From Lujinxingia vulgaris (GTDB lineage Bacteria; Myxococcota_A; Bradymonadia; Bradymonadales; Bradymonadaceae), in contig NZ_VOSM01000017.1 in NCBI RefSeq assembly GCF_007997015.1, positions 1 to 64,000 on the forward strand: 64,000 bases of DNA, read 5' to 3'. This document shows positions 50,825 through 58,692 of the stretch, one piece after another (the first letter of the stretch is position 1; each line of letters starts with the position of its first letter). The translations under genes and the position numbers were made by a program. The notes below the pieces were generated by a model, which was not told the origin of the DNA, did not search any database, and saw only the letters and a list, made by a program, of their open reading frames with translations.

Positions 50825-50974
50825 GGCGCTCTGCCCTGGACGGACTCCCCCCGGTTGACACCGGCCGGTGGCGAGGGTCAGATTGCCGCCACCCGAATGT
50901 GCCCTATCTGTTGTGCGACTCGCTTTTATGGCGAGCGTTGTGGACTGGATGTACCTGTCGCCCCGAGCCTTACG

Positions 50975-53593
50975 ATGCCCCAGAAATTCGACCTGTCTCG
51001 CTTCACTCAAAAAGCCCGCAAAGCCCTGGAGCGCGCCCAGGGCCTGGCAAAGACGCTGCGCCACGATCACGTCGAGGTGGAGCATACGCTGCTCGCGATG
51101 CTCGAGCAGGACGACTCGGTGGCCACGAGCCTTCTGGAGAACCTGGGCGCCAACCCCAAGGCCCTGGGCCGCAAGCTCATCGACGAGCTGGAGCTCTTGC
51201 CCAAAACCTACCGCAACCAGGAGCAGCCCTTTATCAGCAAAGATCTGCTCGCTGCGCTTCAGGAAGGCGGGGAGCTGGCCAATACGCTGGGCGATCAGTT
51301 CACCAGCAGCGAGCATCTGCTCATCGCCTTTGCGCGCCGCACGTCGAGCTACGCCGGCAAACAACTTCGTGACGCCGGAGCCACCGCCGAGAAGCTGGAG
51401 GAAGCGGTAAGGAAGGCCCGCGGCGGCCAGAAAATCACCAGCGCCGAAGGCCCCGTCTCCGAGATTCTTGGCAAATACGCCCAGGACATCACCGGCATGG
51501 CCGAGCGCGGCGAGCTCGACCCGGTCATCGGCCGCGACGCCGAGATCCGGCGCGTCATGCAAGTCCTCACTCGCCGCACCAAAAACAACCCGGTGCTGCT
51601 CGGCCACCCGGGCGTGGGCAAGACCTCCATCGTGCACGCCCTGGCCCAGCGCCTGGTCGCCGGCGACGTGCCCACCGGCCTCGCCGGAAAACGCCTGATG
51701 CGCCTGGATCTGGGCGCGCTGGTGGCCGGCACCAGCCTGCGCGGCCAGTTTGAAGAGCGCATCAAGACGGTGGTGCAGGAAGTTGTGAACAGCCAGGGCC
51801 GCATCATCCTCTTCATCGACGAGCTGCATCAGCTTGTCGGCGCCGGCGGCAAAGACAGCTCGATGAACGCCTCCAACATGCTCAAGCCCGCGCTGGCGCG
51901 TGGTGAGCTGAGCGTCATCGGCACCAGCACCGTTGAGGAGTACCGCCAGCATGTGGAGGCCGACGCCGCGCTGGAGCGCCGTTTTCAGTCGATCCACGTG
52001 GAGGAGGTCTCGACCGACGGCTGCGTCTCGATCCTTCGCGGCATCAAGCAGGGCTTCGAGATTCACCACGGCGTGCAGATCGACGACAGCGCGCTGGTGG
52101 CCGCCGCCCAGATGACGGCGCGTTATGTGCAGGATCGTTACCTGCCCGACAAAGCCATCGACGCCATCGATGAGGCCGCCAGCCGCCTGCGCCTGGAGAT
52201 CGACAGCAAACCCACCGAGCTCGACGCCCTGGAGCGTCGCATGCACGCCCTGGAGATGGAGCGCCAGACCATCGCCGACGCCACCAACCCGGAGACGGTG
52301 GAGGAGCGCACCGAGCTTGAGAACCGCATCGAGAGCCTGCGCGAAGAGGCCGCGCGCCTGCGCGTGCGCTGGGAGACTGAAAAAGTGGTGCTCGACGAGA
52401 TCACCACCATCAAAGAAGAGCTGGAGGCCACCGAGAAGACCTCCCAGGAGGCCCAGCGCGCTGGCGAGCTGGGGCGTGCGGCCGAGATTCGCTACAGCGT
52501 GCTGCCAAAGCTCAAGCAGAAGCTCGAGGCGGCCCAGGCCCGCATGAGCGAGCTGCATAAAGAAGAGCGCCTGCTCAAAGACTACGTCGACGCCAACGAC
52601 ATCGGCGAAGTCATTGCCGATTGGACCGGCATCCCCGTGAGCAAAATGCTGGAGTCGGAGCGCGAGAAGCTGCTCAACATGCCCGATCGCCTGCGCCAGC
52701 GTGTGGTCGGGCAGGACTCGGCCATCGAAATCATCTGCAGCGCCATCTGGCGCTCGCGCGCGGGTCTTCAGGACCGCAACCGCCCCATCGGCAACTTCAT
52801 GTTCGTGGGCCCCACCGGCGTCGGCAAAACCGAGCTCGCCAAGGCCCTCTCCGAGTTTCTCTTCGACAGCGAAGACGCCATCGTGCGCATCGACATGTCG
52901 GAGTACATGGAGCAGTCCAAGGTCAACACGCTCATCGGCTCCGCCCGCGGCTACGTGGGCAGCGAGCAGGGCGGCGTGCTCACCGAGGCCGTGCGCCTCA
53001 AACCCTACAGCGTGGTGCTCTTCGACGAGGCCGAGAAGGCCCACCCCGATGTGTTCAACCTGCTCTTGCAGCTGATGGACGAGGGCCGCCTGACCGACAG
53101 CCAGGGCCGCCGCGTCGATTTTACCAACACGCTGGTGATCCTCACCTCCAACGTGGGAAGCCGCGAGATCATGGACTTAAGCGGCAAGGCCTCCGGCGAA
53201 GAGATGACCGACGCGGTGCAGGAGATCCTGCGCGACCACTTCCGCCCGGAATTCCTCAACCGCCTCGACGCGCCGATCGTCTTCCAGGCCCTCGACAAAG
53301 ACGCCATCCGCCTCATCGTCGACATTCAGAAAAGGCGTCTTCGCAAGATGATGGCCGAGCAACGCATGACCATCGAGATCAGCGACGCCGCCAAAGACTT
53401 TCTGGCTGAAGAAGGCTTTGAGCCCGAATACGGCGCGCGCCCGCTCAAGCGCGCCATCGGCAACTTCATTCAGGACCCGCTGGCCGTGGAGGTGCTCGAA
53501 GGCAAGTTCGTCGCCGGCGACCATGTGGTCGTGGAGGTCGCCGAAGACGGGGAGTCGCTGGTCTTTACCAGAGGCGATCGCGACGCCGATTAA
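50975..53593 (+). CDS. clpB: divergent ClpB-type AAA+ disaggregase
   Basis: 872 residues with full ClpB order: N-domain (1-150), AAA-1, coiled-coil M-domain (roughly 395-530) and AAA-2. Walker A motifs are GHPGVGKT (usually GEPGVGKT) and GPTGVGKT; Walker B is [10 protein letters not shown]. Pore loop 1, normally KYRG, is SLRG ([13 protein letters not shown]), so the substrate-gripping Tyr is missing; pore loop 2 reads GYVGS, not GYVGY. It may be a specialised paralogue and not the housekeeping ClpB. An in-frame ATG at 50897 would add 26 residues reading CPICCATRFYGERCG, a zinc-ribbon-like extension. It overlaps the convergent pseudokinase gene by 4 bp. No CIRCE or heat-shock promoter was recognised. 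Confidence 0.9.
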   Translation: MPQKFDLSRFTQKARKALERAQGLAKTLRHDHVEVEHTLLAMLEQDDSVATSLLENLGANPKALGRKLIDELELLPKTYRNQEQPFISKDLLAALQEGGELANTLGDQFTSSEHLLIAFARRTSSYAGKQLRDAGATAEKLEEAVRKARGGQKITSAEGPVSEILGKYAQDITGMAERGELDPVIGRDAEIRRVMQVLTRRTKNNPVLLGHPGVGKTSIVHALAQRLVAGDVPTGLAGKRLMRLDLGALVAGTSLRGQFEERIKTVVQEVVNSQGRIILFIDELHQLVGAGGKDSSMNASNMLKPALARGELSVIGTSTVEEYRQHVEADAALERRFQSIHVEEVSTDGCVSILRGIKQGFEIHHGVQIDDSALVAAAQMTARYVQDRYLPDKAIDAIDEAASRLRLEIDSKPTELDALERRMHALEMERQTIADATNPETVEERTELENRIESLREEAARLRVRWETEKVVLDEITTIKEELEATEKTSQEAQRAGELGRAAEIRYSVLPKLKQKLEAAQARMSELHKEERLLKDYVDANDIGEVIADWTGIPVSKMLESEREKLLNMPDRLRQRVVGQDSAIEIICSAIWRSRAGLQDRNRPIGNFMFVGPTGVGKTELAKALSEFLFDSEDAIVRIDMSEYMEQSKVNTLIGSARGYVGSEQGGVLTEAVRLKPYSVVLFDEAEKAHPDVFNLLLQLMDEGRLTDSQGRRVDFTNTLVILTSNVGSREIMDLSGKASGEEMTDAVQEILRDHFRPEFLNRLDAPIVFQALDKDAIRLIVDIQKRRLRKMMAEQRMTIEISDAAKDFLAEEGFEPEYGARPLKRAIGNFIQDPLAVEVLEGKFVAGDHVVVEVAEDGESLVFTRGDRDAD

Positions 53594-54762
53594 GGTGCGC
53601 CCAGGGTGAGATAAGCCAGCGCGGCGACGATCAGCACAATGATCACCGCCAGCCAGGGCCAACCCAGCCCGGAGCGGACCTCCTCTTCCCGCTCTTCAGC
53701 GCGACGCACCGCAGAGCCCTCGGCTAAGGCCGAGGGCTCGCTTGTTTCTGCGGGCTCCTCGCGCGCCACGCTGATCAGCGGCCCCGACGAGAGGTGGCTC
53801 TTGAGCGCACGATTCTTCTCCGGGTTCTCCATCTCCAGCCCCAGCCAGGGCGCCGGCAGCATCACCATGCCAAACCCCTTGTCTTCGCGGACCGGAAGAT
53901 CGTCGAGGCTCAGATAACGCCGAAAGATCTCCGCTCGCCCAAAACGCTTCTTGGCCAGGGGCTGCAGCGTGCGCGCGAGCAAAAGCGTGACGCCGGGCAT
54001 CTCAAGCGCCTCAATACGCTCATAGGCCGTAAAGCTCAGCGGGCTCTCCACCCGGGCGCGGGGCTCCTCGCCACTGAGCAAAAAACTCATCAGCGCGCCG
54101 GCCCCGTAGATATCGGCCGCCGCGCGCAGCATCGTACCGGACGTCTCCTCACGAACCTCGGGCGCGGTGTAGGCCGGATGCGTGGTGAGCTGCCAGGGCT
54201 TGAGCTTGACGCCCTTACTCACCACGCACCCCGGGAGCTGGGCGCGCAGCGTGTCGTCGCCCTGAAGCACAAAACGCCGCGGATCGAAGTCGCGCCAGTA
54301 GTAGCCGGCCTTGTGCGTAGCCACGAGAAGATCGCCCAGCTGCGCCATGATTTTGAGCGCGAGCTCGGCGGGCATGCCCTCGGGCCAGCGCGTCTGCACG
54401 GCCTCAAAGAGCGTGGGCCCCGCGCAGCGCTCGATCACCAGAAGCGGCTCTCCCGCCCCGCCCGGCCCCTCTTTAATGTCCAGCAACGCGATCTTACGCG
54501 CGACCACCTCGCCATCCGAGAGCGCATCGAGGTACTCCGCCAGGTGGCTGAGCTGCTCACGGCGCGTGGCCACATAGGCCACGTCATCCAGGCGCGCCTC
54601 ATCGTAGCTCAGCGCCAGGCCGAGACGCTCTTCCGCCCCCGCCTCGGCGCCCTCTTCAGCGATGGCGACGACCTGCAGTTCGTCGCGCTCCTCGCGCATC
54701 GCGAGCGCCTTAAATGCGGTGGGCTGGTCGTGAATGTCGATGAGGCGGGAGGTGTCGTCCAT
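53590..54762 (-). CDS. tail-anchored protein-kinase-like pseudokinase
   Basis: 390 residues. The region 100-300 follows kinase topology (LLVIERCAGPTLFEAVQ, catalytic-loop equivalent HKAGYYWRDFDPRRFVLQG, APEVREETSGTMLRAAADIYGAGALMSFLLSG). There is no glycine loop or recognisable catalytic Lys, and the HRD triad is WRD without the following Lys, so it is probably inactive. The C-terminus is a Glu-rich stretch then one membrane helix (WPWLAVIIVLIVAALAYLTL), giving a tail-anchored cytoplasmic protein. A longer frame upstream crosses the 43-bp repeat array and is ignored. It sits in a neighbourhood with an active Ser/Thr kinase 2 kb away. Confidence 0.82.
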   Translation of the reverse strand: MDDTSRLIDIHDQPTAFKALAMREERDELQVVAIAEEGAEAGAEERLGLALSYDEARLDDVAYVATRREQLSHLAEYLDALSDGEVVARKIALLDIKEGPGGAGEPLLVIERCAGPTLFEAVQTRWPEGMPAELALKIMAQLGDLLVATHKAGYYWRDFDPRRFVLQGDDTLRAQLPGCVVSKGVKLKPWQLTTHPAYTAPEVREETSGTMLRAAADIYGAGALMSFLLSGEEPRARVESPLSFTAYERIEALEMPGVTLLLARTLQPLAKKRFGRAEIFRRYLSLDDLPVREDKGFGMVMLPAPWLGLEMENPEKNRALKSHLSSGPLISVAREEPAETSEPSALAEGSAVRRAEEREEEVRSGLGWPWLAVIIVLIVAALAYLTLGAP

Positions 54763-54849
54763 GGGTATCTTCTCGCTGATGGTGCCGGTCGCCGCGTGAT
54801 GCGGCGCGTGATGAGGCCGCGACCATACTCTCCCGCGCGCAGGAGGCAA

Positions 54850-55150
54850 CTGCCATGCGGCGAGGCGTCGCAGGTGGGCACAACCCATCACCCAGAATCC
54901 GCTATTTGCCGGGCAAAAGGCATCGAGGGTCGCCTCGGGGCGTGCCGAGCGTGACACGTTGGCACAGCGCATCGTTTTGACCCCACCCCCTGCGTGGTAT
55001 TTTGCAACAGTCCATCGCCTCGACCCCACCCCCTGCGTGGTATTTTGCAACAGTCCATCGCCTCGACCCCACCCCCTACGTGGTATTTTGCAACAGTCCA
55101 TCGCCTTACCCCCCACCTCACCGTGACACATTGGCACAATGCATCGTCTC
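54850..55150. repeat. 43-bp-period intergenic repeat (7 units)
   Basis: Seven units start at 54850, 54893, 54936, 54979, 55022, 55065 and 55108. Units 4 and 5 are identical; unit 6 differs at two positions. These central units contain TTTTGCAACAGTCCATCG. Units 3 and 7 carry the alternative TTGGCACA-n2-GCATCGT and match each other closely; units 1 and 2 are more decayed. The array lies in the 503-bp gap between the divergent pseudokinase and MYXO-CTERM protein genes, so it may include promoter sequence. Spacing of 43 bp breaks reading frame. The rest of the gap shows no clear features. Confidence 0.95.
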
Positions 55151-55265
55151 GGATCTGCTTTTAAGCGAGTTGAGGCCATCCTCGATGCCCCGGCCACCTT
55201 GCCGCGGCTTATTCGCGCCTGATACTTTCATCCGCGATGGTCAACCCACCTCCCGGAGCTCGCCA

Positions 55266-56525
55266 ATGAAGCCACGATGCAGCGCTCGCCAGGGCCCGGC
55301 TCACCACCTGACGGCGGCCCTGCTCACCGCCTGCGCGGTACTAAGCGGGACGCCGGAGCTTCGGGCCGAGGAGGCGGTGTGCGGGGGCTGGGCAAACGGC
55401 CAACAGGTCGCACAGATCAACGATGAGCGCCTGGCCGAGTCCTCCGGGCTCGCCGCCGGCTGGCAAAACCCCGACGTGCTCTGGACGCATAACGACTCCG
55501 GCGACAGCGCGCGCCTCTTCGCCCTCTCGACCGCTCCCTCCGACGATGCCGGCGATCCCGACGCCTCCCCCATCCTCACCGAGCTCACGCTCGAAGGCGC
55601 CGAAAACATCGACTGGGAGGATATGGCGATTGGCCCCTGCTCCGCCGGTGGCGCCACCGCGTGCATCTACGTGGCCGACTTCGGCGACAACCTCAAACAA
55701 CGCGACGAGGTTGTGCTCTACCGCTTTGAAGAGCCCGACCTCGGCAGCCCACCAGCCCCCGAGCTCACCCTCACTGACGGCATCACCGCCCAACGCTTCA
55801 CCTACGAGGGCGGCCCCCGCGACGCCGAGGCCCTGCTCGTCGATCCTCAAAGCGCTGCGATCTTCATCATCGAGAAAGTCGAAGAGGCCTCAAGCCAGGT
55901 CTTTGAGCTCGCCGGCGCTTTTGAGGACGATGCGCCGCTCGAAGCACGGCCGGTCGCCACGCTCACCCTGGCCGAGAACTTCAGCTTTGGCCGCATGATC
56001 ACCGCCGCCGACGTGGCGCCTGACGGGCGCTCCTTTTCGCTGCGAACTTACACCCACCTCTACACCTACTGCGCGCCCGGGGGCGATCTTCGCCAGGCCT
56101 TTGAGAGCGAGCCGCAGCGCCTGCTCGTCAACCCGGGCACCATCCAGGGCGAGGCGCTGGGCTATGCACGCGATGGCGAGTCGATCTGGTTGACGAGCGA
56201 GCGGCTGCCCGCCCCGCTGCTGCGCTTCTCGCGCGCCCCCGCCGATGATGCGGGAGATGTCCCCGACGCCGGCGACACCCCCGATCCCCAGGACATTGAT
56301 GAGGACGCCGGCCCGGGCGATCCCGACGACGATCACGACGCCGGCGGCGACGATGACCCTCAGGATGAGCCCGAAGAATCGCGCTCTCAGCTCAGCGGGG
56401 GATGTTCGATGCTCGCCAGTGCGCCCTCCCCCGGCTATGTTCCGGAATGGATTGTCGGGCTTCTGGCGGTTGTAGGTCTGCGCCGCGCCTTGAATCGTTT
56501 TGCGACACGCACTCCCCTGCCTTAG
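55266..56525 (+). CDS. secreted beta-propeller-like protein with MYXO-CTERM-like tail
   Basis: 419 residues from the ATG preceded by GGAG at 7 nt. A signal peptide (HLTAALLTACAVLSGTPELRA) leads into a domain reading ESSGLAAGWQNPDVLWTHNDSGD, NIDWEDMAIGPC, CIYVADFGDNLKQRDEVVLYRFEEPD and RDAEALLVDPQ, a pattern of secreted esterase-like/phytase-like propeller proteins. An Asp/Pro-rich linker (DDAGDVPDAGDTPDPQD) is followed by GGCS, a hydrophobic stretch (WIVGLLAVVGL) and RRALNR, a MYXO-CTERM-like tail. It is likely exported and surface-bound. It is followed 12 bp later by a Ser/Thr kinase gene, suggesting co-transcription. Confidence 0.82.
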   Translation: MKPRCSARQGPAHHLTAALLTACAVLSGTPELRAEEAVCGGWANGQQVAQINDERLAESSGLAAGWQNPDVLWTHNDSGDSARLFALSTAPSDDAGDPDASPILTELTLEGAENIDWEDMAIGPCSAGGATACIYVADFGDNLKQRDEVVLYRFEEPDLGSPPAPELTLTDGITAQRFTYEGGPRDAEALLVDPQSAAIFIIEKVEEASSQVFELAGAFEDDAPLEARPVATLTLAENFSFGRMITAADVAPDGRSFSLRTYTHLYTYCAPGGDLRQAFESEPQRLLVNPGTIQGEALGYARDGESIWLTSERLPAPLLRFSRAPADDAGDVPDAGDTPDPQDIDEDAGPGDPDDDHDAGGDDDPQDEPEESRSQLSGGCSMLASAPSPGYVPEWIVGLLAVVGLRRALNRFATRTPLP

Positions 56526-56537
56526 CGATAGCTGCTT

Positions 56538-58547
56538 ATGCGTGACACCCCTGCCATCCCCGCGGAAAACGCATCCCCTCAACCCGGCGCCTCCAGCGCC
56601 GAGGCCGAGCCAACCCGCGCCCTCGACGCCGGCGCCTCCGACGCGCTTGCGGCAGCGAGCTCCGAGCCGGAGGTCCAGGCGGAGCGCGATGATGGGGGCA
56701 GCGCAGAGGTGGGGACTGAGACGGCGGCGCCCGAGGACTCCCTCACCGAGGGCAGCCTGATCGCGGGTCGCTACCGCCTGGAGCGCCCCCTGGGCGACGG
56801 CGGCATGGGGCAGGTCTACCGCGCCGAACACGTGCTCATGCGCAAGACCGTCGCGCTCAAAGTGCTGCACGCCGAGCTCACCGAAAACAAAGAGGTCGTC
56901 GCCCGTTTTCAGCGCGAGGCTCAGGCCGCAGCGCTGCTGGATAGCCCGCACGTCTGCCAGGCCACCGACTTTGGCCAGACCGACGATGGCGAGTTCTTCC
57001 TGGTCATGGAGTACCTCGAAGGCCAGACCCTGCACGAGGCGATGGCCCTGGGTAAGATGCCGCTCATACGCGCCGCCCATATCGTCCGCCAGGTCGCCAC
57101 GGCGCTGGCCCAGGCCCACGCGCACGGCATCGTGCACCGCGACTTAAAGCCCGAAAACATCATGCTCGTCGACCGCGAGGGTGACCCGGACTTTGTCAAA
57201 ATCATGGATTTCGGCATCGCCCGCATCTCCATGGCCGAAGAGGCCGGCGGCGAAAAACCCACGCGCCTGACCCGCAAGGGCATGGTCTACGGCACGCCGC
57301 ATTATATGGCGCCGGAGCAGATCGCCGGGGCCGAGGTCGACGCCCGCGCCGACCTCTATGCTCTGGGCGTGGTCTTTTTTGAGATGCTCACCGGCCAGCC
57401 TCCTTACGACGATGAGAACGTCGCGCGCCTGATGGGCAAACACGTCACCCACCCCATCCCCACCCTGCGCGAGCGCTGCCCGGAGGTGGCCTTTCCCCAG
57501 GCCGCCGAGCGCCTGATCGCCCGCCTGCTCGCCAAGGACGCCGACGGGCGCCCGGCCAACGCCGAAGCGCTCATCGAAGAACTCGACGCGCTCAAAGACA
57601 GCCCGCTCACAGCGGCGATTGCGCCCATCGCCACAGCCGCCGCCAGCGCCGCCGGCGACTCGCTCACCTCTCTGCGTCAGCGCGCCGTCGAGGTCAGCGG
57701 CCCGCTGCGTGAGCGCATCCTGGAGACAAGCGCCCCCTTACGCGAACGCTGGAAAAGCGAAGTTTTGCCCCGCTGGCAGGCCCTCTCCCCCGATGAGCAA
57801 CGCCTGATCCGCGGGCTCGCCATCGGCGCGCTGGTGATGGTGGTCTCGATCCTCGCGCTGACCTTCTACGTCATCAGCGGCGACACCCGCGCCCAACGCC
57901 AGACCGAGGCCTCGCGTGAAGCGCTCATGGAAGATCCGCAGGTGCTCGAAGCCCTGGCCGCAGCCCGCACCGGCGATCGCGCCGCGCTCGAAGCGCTCCT
58001 TCTTCAAAACCCCGACGACGCCGACCTGCGCTACCTGGCGCTGATGGCCGATCTGCATGTCGAGCGCGAGGTCGATCTTCTCGAAGAAGCCCGCACCATC
58101 GTAGCGGCCGACGAACGCTACGCCCACGACCCGGCCCTGGTCGACGCGGTGGTCGCGCGCTTCGCCTCAGGCAATGACGACGCGGCAACTTGGCTCAAGG
58201 ACCACCTCACCTCCACCTCGCGCTCCGCCATCGCGCGCGTGGCCAGCCAGGGCGAACGCGCCTCGATCCGGCGCCGCGCCCACGCTTTTCTGGAGGACGC
58301 CGAAGCCCTCGACGATCTCGATCGCTGGGAGCGCCTGGGCGTGGAGCTGCGCGTGGCCGGCAACTGCGAGGGCTACAAAGAGAAGATCGAAGCCATCGTC
58401 GACCTCGATGATCCCCGCGCCCGCCCCACCCTCCAGGCGATGAGCGACTCGCCAAAAGTCGGCTGCGGATTTCTCAACCGTCGCGATTGCATCGCCTGTG
58501 TGCGCGACGACCTTAAACGCGCCCTGGAAGTCCTGCCCGAACCTTAA
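56538..58547 (+). CDS. membrane Ser/Thr protein kinase
   Basis: 669 residues. An acidic, Ala/Ser-rich leader of 75 residues precedes the kinase domain (about 78-350) with glycine loop GDGGMGQVYRAEH, catalytic Lys in VALKVLH, HRDLKPENIML near 200, DFGIARI and GTPHYMAPEQ. All catalytic residues are intact. A single membrane helix (RGLAIGALVMVVSILALTFYVI, about 428-450) leads to an extracytoplasmic alpha-helical TPR-like domain (460-669) with four Cys near the end (VGCGFLNRRDCIACV and an earlier NCEGY). It resembles PknB-type receptors of myxobacteria. It starts 12 bp after the MYXO-CTERM protein gene. Confidence 0.92.
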   Translation: MRDTPAIPAENASPQPGASSAEAEPTRALDAGASDALAAASSEPEVQAERDDGGSAEVGTETAAPEDSLTEGSLIAGRYRLERPLGDGGMGQVYRAEHVLMRKTVALKVLHAELTENKEVVARFQREAQAAALLDSPHVCQATDFGQTDDGEFFLVMEYLEGQTLHEAMALGKMPLIRAAHIVRQVATALAQAHAHGIVHRDLKPENIMLVDREGDPDFVKIMDFGIARISMAEEAGGEKPTRLTRKGMVYGTPHYMAPEQIAGAEVDARADLYALGVVFFEMLTGQPPYDDENVARLMGKHVTHPIPTLRERCPEVAFPQAAERLIARLLAKDADGRPANAEALIEELDALKDSPLTAAIAPIATAAASAAGDSLTSLRQRAVEVSGPLRERILETSAPLRERWKSEVLPRWQALSPDEQRLIRGLAIGALVMVVSILALTFYVISGDTRAQRQTEASREALMEDPQVLEALAAARTGDRAALEALLLQNPDDADLRYLALMADLHVEREVDLLEEARTIVAADERYAHDPALVDAVVARFASGNDDAATWLKDHLTSTSRSAIARVASQGERASIRRRAHAFLEDAEALDDLDRWERLGVELRVAGNCEGYKEKIEAIVDLDDPRARPTLQAMSDSPKVGCGFLNRRDCIACVRDDLKRALEVLPEP

Positions 58548-58692
58548 GTGGCGTCAAAGCCCAACGCTCGCGGAACGACACCGCAGGTGTGGGAGAGTTC
58601 ACCACCCCCGGTTGCGCCAGCTTCGCCTCCTCGTTAGACTTCGGGCCACTGCTACGCTGTTTTCTGACAACGTTTTGACGGGAGCCTGACGC

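Noticed and set aside
50432-53044. 870-codon minus-strand frame
   Set aside because: Antisense shadow of mvaD and clpB, which carry unmistakable motifs.
54850-55150. CRISPR array
   Set aside because: Exact 43-bp units are similar along their whole length, with no alternation of constant repeat and unique spacer, and no cas genes are present. The same applies to the 42-bp array at 36.1-36.6 kb and the 43-bp array at 41.6 kb.
53590-55197. Long form of the pseudokinase starting at 55197
   Set aside because: The extra 145 residues are translation of the 43-bp repeat array; the start at 54762 gives a compact protein.
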